A stretch of DNA of 5,207 nt from Bacilli bacterium (GTDB taxonomy: Bacteria; Bacillota_I; Bacilli_A; RFN20; CAG-288). Below the pieces are notes generated by a model. It ran no database searches and was not told the DNA's origin. It saw only the letters and a program-made list of their open reading frames with translations. Positions 1 to 5,172 of this stretch are shown here, one piece after another. Position numbers and translations under genes: made by a program. The number at the start of each line of letters is the position of its first letter. Within the stretch, counting starts at the first letter, position 1. The DNA is taken from assembly GCA_022774485.1 (NCBI GenBank), contig JALFLX010000102.1, forward strand, positions 1-5,207, written 5' to 3'.

Positions 1-122
1 CTTTTTCCTAACACGAAAACAAACCCTTTCTCCGGAAGTGTGAAAGAGACATCCACAAGTCCTCTCGAGTGAGTGTTATGTTTTCCGATATAGGTCTTCT
101 TCAAGTGTGAAATAGTGATCAT
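1..122 (-). CDS. ABC transporter ATP-binding protein, N-terminal fragment (runs off the left edge)
   Basis: Reading the minus strand from an ATG at 122 gives 40 codons and two extra bases, open to the window edge. The protein begins MITISHLKKTYIGK and continues through LVDVSFTLPEKGFVFVLGK. This matches the first two strands of an ABC ATPase: the 'L-K-K-T-Y' strand with its A-loop Tyr at residue 11, the 'L-x-x-V-S-F' strand, then the strand leading into the Walker A loop. The cut falls inside Walker A: G39-K40 followed by a codon starting AG, consistent with the Ser of a GKSGSGKST-type P-loop. The family would hydrolyse ATP on the cytoplasmic side to power a membrane permease. The N-terminus resembles the MacB/LolD/FtsE type, but too little is present to name the substrate. 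The gene lies downstream of the lipoprotein operon and its terminator, in the same direction, and seems to have its own promoter. No Shine-Dalgarno sequence precedes this ATG. Confidence 0.85.
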   Translation of the reverse strand, partial: MITISHLKKTYIGKHNTHSRGLVDVSFTLPEKGFVFVLGK

Positions 123-123
123 C

Positions 124-143
124 TTTAGCACTATTTTAGCACT
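124..143. repeat. 9-bp direct repeat, 11-bp period, over the -10 region
   Basis: TTTAGCACT occurs at 124-132 and again at 135-143 on the plus strand, exactly 11 bp apart, so both copies face about the same side of the helix. They cover the predicted -10 element and transcription start of the ABC ATPase gene. This could be a repressor site. TTAGCACT is also the half-site of the HrcA operator CIRCE, but CIRCE needs an inverted partner (GAGTGCTAA) about 9 bp away and none is present. It could also be a chance duplication of the -10 sequence. Confidence 0.45.
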
Positions 144-162
144 TGGGCGTATGATATTACAT
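126..162 (-). promoter_or_regulatory. Probable extended -10 promoter for the ABC ATPase gene
   Basis: On the minus strand, TGCTAAAAT (141 down to 133) fits an extended -10 element (TGnTAnAAT). A weak -35 candidate, ATGTAA (162-157), lies 18 bp upstream. Transcription would start near 126, only about 4 nt before the ATG at 122, so the message would be leaderless or nearly so. The absence of a Shine-Dalgarno sequence fits this. The promoter lies just beyond the terminator of the lipoprotein operon. It is predicted from sequence only. Confidence 0.5.
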
Positions 163-200
163 AAAAATATAAAAAAAAGAACCCCGCATGTGCGGAGTTC
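163..200 (-). terminator. Intrinsic terminator of the lipoprotein operon
   Basis: On the minus strand, a hairpin at 200-179 pairs GAACTCCGC with GCGGGGTTC around the 4-nt loop ACAT, giving nine pairs including one G-U wobble. It is followed at once by eight T's (178-171) and a further AT-rich run to about 163. The one irregular position is a G-U pair on the minus-strand RNA but a C/A mismatch on the plus-strand RNA, and the T-tract follows on the minus side, so it acts leftward. The hairpin begins 8 nt after the stop codon of the 299-aa lipoprotein gene (209-211). Confidence 0.92.
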
Positions 201-208
201 ATAAAGTG

Positions 209-1108
209 TTAAATGACATTTGGATTCTTGATGATATAGAACGTCATCGCGTAATAGTAGTTGATATCGTAATAGAAGTTGACACAATAGGAGTTATCCT
301 CGCTGTAGGCGAAGTATCCGTACTCATCCGCTTCAGAGTCATCGATCGTGTATCCCTTTTCTTCAAAGAGCTCCACATATCTCTGCTCATCATCATATTC
401 TGTTCCGTATTGAACAATCTCGACATAGTTACCTAACGCATCATCGTGAAGCTCCCATGCTGAATAAGTGTATAAAGGATCCTCAAGATGCGGAATATCC
501 TCCCCGACTAGGTCCTCTACAAAGATAGAAGGCCAGGAGTTCTTATCGAAATAGAGGAAGTTGAATCCGAAGATTCCTAAGCAGTCCACTCCTTTTTCAT
601 CGGCACCTAATAAGAATTGAAGCTCAACGGCTGTTTTTTTATCTATCACCATATCTGCATAATAGAGACCGAATTCAAGATAGGACATGGTGGTAGGATC
701 AAACTGTCTCATTGTCTCATATGTGACCTGATAGCCATCTGCCTCACAGATGGTTGCGTAACGATCAGCAGAGGATTCTAATTCATCCTCTGAATCGAAG
801 TAGACATAGGCTTGAACTAACGGATCTCCATAATCATCAGTGGTGACGGAGAGATGATAAGACTTATTCTCTAAATACGGAATCACCACTCCGATGCTAT
901 CTAAACAAGTCTCATCGAAGTCTTCATCCCAGATTGGAGTGTGAGGAAGTTCATTGTTGATCGGAACATTCTCGGTTTCCTCTTGTTCAGATGTGGTCAC
1001 AAAAGTATCCGGCTTGTCCGTCTTCTCCGAAGGGAAACCAGTCGGAGAAGCACCGCAAGCGGTTAGTACAAAAAGCGATGAGAAGAACAGTAGTTTCAGT
1101 TTATTCAT
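209..1108 (-). CDS. Two-module surface lipoprotein (299 aa), paralogue of the operon's first gene
   Basis: A secreted lipoprotein of unknown function. The signal peptide MNKLKLLFFSSLFVLTAC ends in an LTAC lipobox, so signal peptidase II should cleave before Cys18, which would be lipid-anchored on the outer face of the membrane. Residues 19-60 are a hydrophilic, acidic spacer. The rest holds two related modules, about 66-168 and 192-293. Each has an (I/V)G..IP.LE start, a central segment ending in a short helix and DGYQV or KGYTI, then a Tyr-rich strand pair ending in VELQFLL or VNFYYD. The second module closely resembles that of the 280-aa protein at 4291-5133 (shared WP, LV/FLG.DIP, YG, GYT/GFT, VNFY). 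The protein is acidic and rich in Tyr and Asp. It starts 6 nt after the stop of the large lipoprotein gene, in the same frame, without a visible Shine-Dalgarno sequence, so it is probably translated by coupling or re-initiation. It is the last gene of the operon. I see no catalytic motif and do not recognise the family. Confidence 0.9.
   Translation of the reverse strand: MNKLKLLFFSSLFVLTACGASPTGFPSEKTDKPDTFVTTSEQEETENVPINNELPHTPIWDEDFDETCLDSIGVVIPYLENKSYHLSVTTDDYGDPLVQAYVYFDSEDELESSADRYATICEADGYQVTYETMRQFDPTTMSYLEFGLYYADMVIDKKTAVELQFLLGADEKGVDCLGIFGFNFLYFDKNSWPSIFVEDLVGEDIPHLEDPLYTYSAWELHDDALGNYVEIVQYGTEYDDEQRYVELFEEKGYTIDDSEADEYGYFAYSEDNSYCVNFYYDINYYYAMTFYIIKNPNVI
230..535 (-). other. Second copy of the ~100-aa module in the 299-aa lipoprotein (residues 192-293)
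   Basis: This segment begins WPSIFVEDLVGEDIPHLED and ends with VNFYYD followed by an alternating Tyr-rich strand. By eye it aligns along most of its length with residues 181-277 of the protein encoded at 4291-5133, which begins WPLEDIVNFLGADIPEVEG and ends VNFYFD. It aligns more weakly with residues 66-168 of its own protein (DNA about 605-913). The two C-terminal modules therefore look closer to each other than to their partner modules, which suggests that the module doubled first and the gene duplicated later. The fold is unknown; the pattern of strands and one helix suggests an alpha/beta domain. Confidence 0.6.
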
Positions 1109-1114
1109 TCGAGA

Positions 1115-4100
1115 TTATTGTTTATCAATAGATATGTATTCGCCGAACTGTGAAATACCCAAAGGACCACCTCCACAAGAATCAAATCCATCGCAGTAGG
1201 AAAGCTGAAGATAGCTATTGCTGAAGTAGATCATGAAGGTTTCGGTTCCGTCTCCATCCTTGAAGTAGTAATCGCTACCATCTTTTCTGCTGAATGTGTA
1301 GGTACCAGTTTCCGAAGAGTCTTCGTTCGTGACAACGATGGTTCCATCAGAAGAAACTTCAACTGTGATTGTTGAACCATTATCATCTTGTCCGGAGTAT
1401 GTTCCACAATAACCTGCGTCAATGACAGCAGCTTCGCCGGATACAGTGATGTGAATTGTTCCAGAAATCGTAGGATCGCTTGTCAAAGAGACAGTGATAT
1501 CAACTTCACCAGCAGCAAGTCCGGTAACTTCGCCTTTTTTGTTGACAGTGGCGATAGTCTCATCGGAAGAAGTGTAGGTGATGTCTTTATCATCGCAGTC
1601 AGCAGGATCGAAAGCGACAGATAAGGAGACCTTTTCTCCAGTGCTGATTTCAGTCTTTGAAGAAGTGACAGTGATAGAAGAAGGACGAGTTTTTTCGCTG
1701 ACTGTGACTTCGATTGTTCCAGAGACACCCTCTTCATTGGTGGCGGTGATGGTGGCAGTACCAGGGGCGACACAGGTGAAGGTCTTAGAACCTTCCATGT
1801 TGAATTTGAGGACAGATTCATCACTGGAGGTATAGGTTAATTCCTTAACGGTGGTGTTAGAGGGAGTAAAGAGAGCAGAGACGGTTCCTTTATCGCCAGG
1901 GAGGTATTTATCTTTGTCAACAGAGAGCGTGATGCTTTCGCAGACGATGTATTTTGTAAAACCATCGTGAGTGTTGTGAGCGTTGATGGTGTGAGTTCCT
2001 AATTTGGTAGTGGAAGAGAAGCTGAGTATGCTGCTGTAGGTGGAGTATTTGACACCGCAGATATCGCCAGCATCATTGTAGAACATGTAATAACCATCTT
2101 CGTTCTTATCGTCGTAAGTGAGTACAAAAGTCTCTTCCTCAATCTTGACTGTCATGGTTGTCCCAGAGATAGAGAGGATTGTATCTTTGCTATCATCGGT
2201 ATCACCGCGGAATGTGCTTAAGAGATTGCTGTCAAGAGTCGCAGGTTCGCTGACTGTGACAGTGACTTTAGCACTTTCCACACCATTTGTCGCTCTTAAG
2301 TATACTTCAGCAGTACCCGCAGAGAGTCCCTTTAATGCAAGACCAGCTTCGGTGGATTCAAACTTTGCGACAGTTTCATTAGAGGAGACACCAACTACGC
2401 TCGGATCAGTGGCGTTTGCAGGGTTGATGAGATAACTGACCGGAGTGGACTTTCCAACTTTGATAGTCTCGTTTCCTAAGGCAAAACCATCGATAGAAGT
2501 GACTTCGATCACTTCTGGAGCATCGGTGTGATCGTGGCAGTTCTCATCGGCCATGAAGTCGATGTGATCAAAGGCAAAGGAGAGATTCTTTCCAATCATG
2601 TTGGAAGTCAAGGCGACACGGACCTTAGAAGCAGGAGCAAAGGATCTTTCCATGAGCTTGAGGTTCTTTGTGGAGATGTTGGCTTTGACTTCAGAGGTGA
2701 TATCTGCAACTTCAGTCCAGGTTTCACCATCAGCAGAAGTTTCAATCGCAATCTTGGTGACATTGTTCATGCCATCGTTGGTGTTAGCACCAGCGTAGTA
2801 ATATCCATAGTAGAAGGAGACAGAGCTGACTTCCTGATCATCGAAGTCAAAGGCAGCGTAAGCGGCACCGCTTTCTCCTCCCTGTTGGCAAGGATTGAGA
2901 ATTAAGGCTTTCTTAGCAAAGAGATCAGAATTTCCAATGACGACCTTGGCTTTGTTGGCTTTGGCAGTGACTGGCAAGGAATTTGCTAAGGTGTTTGTGA
3001 CACCGAGATTTGTTTCGACAATACCAGTGAAGTCTAATCCGTAGACCTGGCCTTCCAAGTTCTGGCTCTTGAGCGGATTGACTTTGATGGTGAGGTGGTT
3101 CGATTCAACACCTGTGTCTTCGCCAGCAGCGCTATCGCCTCTGATCCAAACTTCAGTCTCGCCTTCTTTTAAGGCGGTGACTTTCAAGGTCTGAGTTCCA
3201 AAGTCATAATTGAGAGAAGCGATGGTCTCATCCTGAACATGTAAGCTGACATGTCTCTTATCGGCATCATCTGGTAAGATCGCATAGGTGACCTGAGCTT
3301 CTTTCTCAATATCTAAGACAACTTTTCCATTTTCATCAACAGTGGCAGAAGTGTCCGGGGTGAGAGTTAAGGAAGTCGGATATTTATCGACTTTCGGTCC
3401 ATCCCATCCTTTGTACTGCCAGTATTCCATGACATTAGTGGAGGAGGGAGGAGTCGGGAGCAAGCTGTCTTGGAAGACAGTGGTTCCGATATTGTTGAGC
3501 TTGATGAGGACAAAATTGTCATCATCGTTTGGATCTTCCGGCAAGGCCATCACCTGAGTGATGTAACCGGTGGTGTTATCGACTGCGATCGCTAAGCTTG
3601 AGCACTCATTCATCCATGCGAAACCGAAGCTGGAAGCGTTGAGTTTGGCCATTTCTGCTTCATCATCGATGATGTAAAGACCCTGGATGAAATACGCTTT
3701 GGTCGCATCGAGCTCGCTTAAGAACAAGGGGAGTGAGAAGTATGTGTTCTCAATGCCTAAAGGAGCATCTTTCACACCTTTGTTCAACCAAGCTTCCACC
3801 GGATTCGGATTGCCAGAATCCGGAGCGAAGTAAAGGTAACTCTCGTTGTTGTAATCGTGATAAAAGAGATAGTTTCCCTCATCTGCAAAGTCGTTGACGA
3901 TGGTATATCCGTTGTAGTGATACTCTTCAAAATATTCAGTGGTCGCCTCTAACTCCTCTTCCATCTTATAAGAGAGACCAACCTGAGCGGTGGAGTTTGT
4001 GTAATCGAGAGTCAAAGCGTTTGCTAAGGTCTTGCGGATTGGAGCGTCTGTCTCAGGCTCTGAGTCTGTCTCCGTGTCAGTGCTAGGAGCAGTCGTGATA

Positions 4101-4273
4101 GGCTCCTCAGTGGGACGCGGCTCTGTTTTGGGGTCCTCGGTCTTAGGTTCGGTAGGAGTATCAGAGGGAATCGGCTTTTCAGTGTCGGTTCCTAAACTTT
4201 CGCTGGTGTTGTTTCCGCAGCCAGCTAAGAGCATTGCAATAGCGATAAAACTGATTTTTTTCACGTTTTTCAT
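1115..4273 (-). CDS. Large multi-domain lipoprotein with Big_2-type Ig-like repeats (1052 aa)
   Basis: A probable surface-anchored, modular beta-rich protein. MKNVKKISFIAIAMLLAGC is a lipoprotein signal peptide (lipobox LAGC, lipidated Cys19). Residues 20-80 form a Thr/Pro/Glu/Lys stalk. Residues 81-280 are an N-terminal domain with alternating strands and no family I can name. Ig-like domains follow at about 297-400, 588-677, 776-860 and 863-947. The last two are the clearest Big_2 types, with the 'YTSSDE(T/S)(I/V)' and 'V.G.AAGE/APGTATIT' signatures and closing 'I.VTVSE'. Residues 405-577 look like a jelly-roll or discoidin-like domain (IETSADGETWTEV, then VRVAL and FAFDHIDFMAD). Two related small beta domains lie at about 678-775 and 953-1045. 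No active site is visible. Big_2 domains are usual in adhesins and surface proteins, so binding is likelier than catalysis. The start is supported by a GAAAGGAAA site with good spacing. It lies between two paralogous lipoprotein genes in one operon. Confidence 0.93.
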   Translation of the reverse strand: MKNVKKISFIAIAMLLAGCGNNTSESLGTDTEKPIPSDTPTEPKTEDPKTEPRPTEEPITTAPSTDTETDSEPETDAPIRKTLANALTLDYTNSTAQVGLSYKMEEELEATTEYFEEYHYNGYTIVNDFADEGNYLFYHDYNNESYLYFAPDSGNPNPVEAWLNKGVKDAPLGIENTYFSLPLFLSELDATKAYFIQGLYIIDDEAEMAKLNASSFGFAWMNECSSLAIAVDNTTGYITQVMALPEDPNDDDNFVLIKLNNIGTTVFQDSLLPTPPSSTNVMEYWQYKGWDGPKVDKYPTSLTLTPDTSATVDENGKVVLDIEKEAQVTYAILPDDADKRHVSLHVQDETIASLNYDFGTQTLKVTALKEGETEVWIRGDSAAGEDTGVESNHLTIKVNPLKSQNLEGQVYGLDFTGIVETNLGVTNTLANSLPVTAKANKAKVVIGNSDLFAKKALILNPCQQGGESGAAYAAFDFDDQEVSSVSFYYGYYYAGANTNDGMNNVTKIAIETSADGETWTEVADITSEVKANISTKNLKLMERSFAPASKVRVALTSNMIGKNLSFAFDHIDFMADENCHDHTDAPEVIEVTSIDGFALGNETIKVGKSTPVSYLINPANATDPSVVGVSSNETVAKFESTEAGLALKGLSAGTAEVYLRATNGVESAKVTVTVSEPATLDSNLLSTFRGDTDDSKDTILSISGTTMTVKIEEETFVLTYDDKNEDGYYMFYNDAGDICGVKYSTYSSILSFSSTTKLGTHTINAHNTHDGFTKYIVCESITLSVDKDKYLPGDKGTVSALFTPSNTTVKELTYTSSDESVLKFNMEGSKTFTCVAPGTATITATNEEGVSGTIEVTVSEKTRPSSITVTSSKTEISTGEKVSLSVAFDPADCDDKDITYTSSDETIATVNKKGEVTGLAAGEVDITVSLTSDPTISGTIHITVSGEAAVIDAGYCGTYSGQDDNGSTITVEVSSDGTIVVTNEDSSETGTYTFSRKDGSDYYFKDGDGTETFMIYFSNSYLQLSYCDGFDSCGGGPLGISQFGEYISIDKQ
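1139..1417 (-). other. C-terminal small beta domain of the large lipoprotein (residues 953-1045), repeat of 678-775
   Basis: The segment starts AGYCGTYSGQDDNGSTITVE and runs through short strands to YLQLSYCDGFDSCGGG. It resembles residues 690-755 of the same protein, which read TFRGDTDDSKDTILSISG and then TMTVKIEEE, Y..D..DGYYMFYNDAG and SSILSFS. Both have a (T/S)(F/Y).G.(D)D start, an exposed 'T-I-T/L-S' strand, a 'V-K/V-V' strand, a 'Y-Y-F/MFY' strand and a final 'L-S-F/Y' strand. The arrangement recalls small lipocalin-like or eight-stranded barrels, but that is a guess. This copy carries three Cys (956, 1027, 1033), which could form a disulfide; the upstream copy has a single Cys (739). 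Confidence 0.5.
1433..1948 (-). other. Tandem pair of Big_2-type Ig-like domains (residues 776-860 and 863-947)
   Basis: Two adjacent domains of about 85 residues share the same plan: an opening (I)T(L/V) strand with 'SITLSVDK' or 'SSITVTSSKTE', then a G-K/D-K turn, a hydrophobic strand ending 'FTPSNTTVKELTYTSSDES' or 'FDPADCDDKDITYTSSDET', a 'V-G/LAAGE or APGTATITAT' segment, and a closing 'GTI-VTVSE/G' strand. The 'YTSSDE' hexamer is identical in both. This is the usual Big_2 signature of bacterial surface proteins. The upstream copies at residues 588-677 (SVVGVSSNETVAKF, LSAGTAEVYLRAT, VTVTVSEP) and 297-400 are more diverged. Confidence 0.85.
2543..3061 (-). other. Jelly-roll / discoidin-like domain of the large lipoprotein (residues 405-577)
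   Basis: The segment includes 'AAYAAFDFDDQEVSSVSFYY', 'KIAIETSADGETWTEVADI', 'RSFAPASKVRVALTS' and 'GKNLSFAFDHIDFMAD'. The order of a whole-domain strand, an 'S.DG..W.EV' hairpin, a 'VRv' strand and a final 'i..D.I.F' strand is typical of jelly-roll domains in gut bacterial surface proteins, some of which bind carbohydrates. Whether this copy binds sugar cannot be seen. It ends at a short polar linker with Cys579-His-Asp-His before the next Ig-like domain. Confidence 0.55.
4034..4216 (-). repeat. Low-complexity stalk of the large lipoprotein (residues 20-80)
   Basis: After the lipidated Cys the protein has a hydrophilic stretch dominated by Thr, Glu, Pro, Lys, Ser and Asp, with recurring T-E-P/D-P-K units (TEPKTEDPKTEPRPTEEP). 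It lacks hydrophobic clusters and should be extended. It would lift the folded domains away from the membrane through the peptidoglycan. A similar stalk occurs in the neighbouring lipoprotein encoded at 4291-5133. Confidence 0.8.
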
Positions 4274-4281
4274 AATATATT

Positions 4282-4290
4282 TCCTTTCTC
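4282..4290 (-). promoter_or_regulatory. Ribosome binding site of the 1052-aa lipoprotein gene
   Basis: GAGAAAGGA on the minus strand, with the AGGA core 8 nt before the ATG at 4273. It fills most of the 17-nt gap after the upstream stop codon (4291-4293) and fixes the start of the large gene. Confidence 0.85.
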
Positions 4291-5133
4291 TTATTCTTCG
4301 GTTAAGTAAGCGAGAATGACGAAGACATTTTTATCGGTATCGAAGTAGAAGTTGACATCGATGATACCATTGCTGGAATAGTAGCTTCCGTTGTACACTT
4401 CGACAGTGAATCCATATTCCTCTGCTTCAAGAAGTCCCTTGTAGGTTTCACAATAACTTTCATCAACTCCGTAAGAGATAATCAAGAGCCCCTCTGAGGT
4501 GTCAGTGAGAGGCATGTTTTGAAGCTCGAATGCAGTTCCTTCCACTTCAGGAATATCAGCGCCTAAGAAATTGACGATATCTTCTAATGGCCATTCTGCA
4601 TAGCGGTACTGATAGAGATAAGTGAGGATTGTTAACGAAGTATCAGAATCCTGATAGTACTGTAAGCAGAGGTAATAATAATCATCGAGCTGTTTTAAAG
4701 CGAGATAATCAGCGGAAGTTTCGTTATACTGGATGGTGTATCCTGTCATCTTCAACGCAGTGGTGTAACGCTTTGCGTAGGTTCCTTCTTCTTCGAAGGT
4801 GTAATCAATCTGGCAAATTACCGGTTCTGAAGACTCATATAATTTTGCCTTTTGATTGATTGCTCCCTCATAAGCAGGGAAAGAGGTGTAGTACTTTCCA
4901 AGAGCGACTTGCAGACAGTGAGTGAAGTAATCGATCGGTTCTTCTTCCTCAGGCTCTGTTTCAGTCGGTTTTTCCGTGTGCGGTTCTGTTTTTGGCTCTG
5001 TCTTCGGTTTTTCTGTCTCAGTCGGTTCTGTCTTAGCGGGTTCAGAATCGATAGGAGACTCTGTGGCATCTCCTTGTTGGCATCCGACTAACAGGAAGAG
5101 AGAAGAGAGGGCAAGCAATAACTTGTTTTTCAT
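4291..5133 (-). CDS. Two-module surface lipoprotein (280 aa), first gene of the operon
   Basis: A secreted lipoprotein of unknown function. MKNKLLLALSSLFLLVGC is a lipoprotein signal peptide with an LVGC lipobox; Cys18 should carry the lipid. Residues 19-67 form a Thr/Glu/Pro/Lys stalk of repeated TEP/KTEP units. Two related modules follow, about 68-173 and 181-277. The second starts WPLEDIVNFLGADIP, continues through IISYGVDESYCETYKGLLE and YGFTVEVY, and ends VNFYFDTDKNVFVILAYL. It aligns clearly with the C-terminal half of the 299-aa protein at the end of the operon, so the two are paralogues. I chose the ATG at 5133 because a strong AAAGGAG lies 5 nt upstream and the signal peptide begins there. 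An in-frame ATG at 5184 would add 17 residues before the signal peptide and lies inside the predicted -10 element. No enzyme motif is visible; a binding or sensing role outside the cell is possible but unproven. Confidence 0.92.
   Translation of the reverse strand: MKNKLLLALSSLFLLVGCQQGDATESPIDSEPAKTEPTETEKPKTEPKTEPHTEKPTETEPEEEEPIDYFTHCLQVALGKYYTSFPAYEGAINQKAKLYESSEPVICQIDYTFEEEGTYAKRYTTALKMTGYTIQYNETSADYLALKQLDDYYYLCLQYYQDSDTSLTILTYLYQYRYAEWPLEDIVNFLGADIPEVEGTAFELQNMPLTDTSEGLLIISYGVDESYCETYKGLLEAEEYGFTVEVYNGSYYSSNGIIDVNFYFDTDKNVFVILAYLTEE
4933..5079 (-). repeat. TEP/KTEP repeat stalk of the 280-aa lipoprotein (residues 19-67)
   Basis: Short units such as TEP, TETEKP, KTEPKTEP and TETEPEEEEP follow each other without hydrophobic clusters. 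On the plus strand they appear as repeated 'ggttctgt', 'ggctctgt' and 'cggttttt' motifs. The stalk would be extended and strongly acidic toward its end. The repeated DNA could change length by slippage or recombination. Confidence 0.8.
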
Positions 5134-5138
5134 CAAAA

Positions 5139-5145
5139 CTCCTTT
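5139..5145 (-). promoter_or_regulatory. Ribosome binding site of the 280-aa lipoprotein gene
   Basis: AAAGGAG on the minus strand, 5 nt before the ATG at 5133. It is the strongest Shine-Dalgarno match in the window and selects this start over the ATG at 5184. Confidence 0.9.
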
Positions 5146-5172
5146 CCAAGGGTAATCCTTACATAAAAAAAT

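Noticed and set aside
124..143. CIRCE operator (HrcA heat-shock repressor site), because TTAGCACT is its half-site.
   Set aside because: Both copies are in direct, not inverted, orientation, the GAGTGCTAA partner is missing, and the gene downstream is an ABC ATPase rather than a chaperone.
1388..2905. Several plus-strand open frames of 66-125 codons opposite the large lipoprotein gene.
   Set aside because: They overlap each other and the real gene, have Val/Ser-rich compositions typical of antisense to Thr-rich beta proteins, and lack start signals.
3465..3480. Hairpin CTGTCT-TGGA-AGACAG that might be an internal terminator.
   Set aside because: It lies in coding sequence within the N-terminal domain of the large protein and no T-tract follows it on the minus strand.
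3548..3563. Hairpin CATCAC-CTGA-GTGATG.
   Set aside because: It is intragenic, short, has no T-tract and no repeat elsewhere in the window.
3661..3674. 14-bp palindrome CATCATCGATGATG, a possible protein-binding site.
   Set aside because: It is produced by the codons for I-I-D-D inside the large gene and stands alone.
4032..4319. Plus-strand open frame rich in Ser, Val and Gly opposite the stalk of the large lipoprotein.
   Set aside because: It is the mirror of the low-complexity Thr/Glu/Pro stalk, has no ribosome binding site and no recognisable domain.
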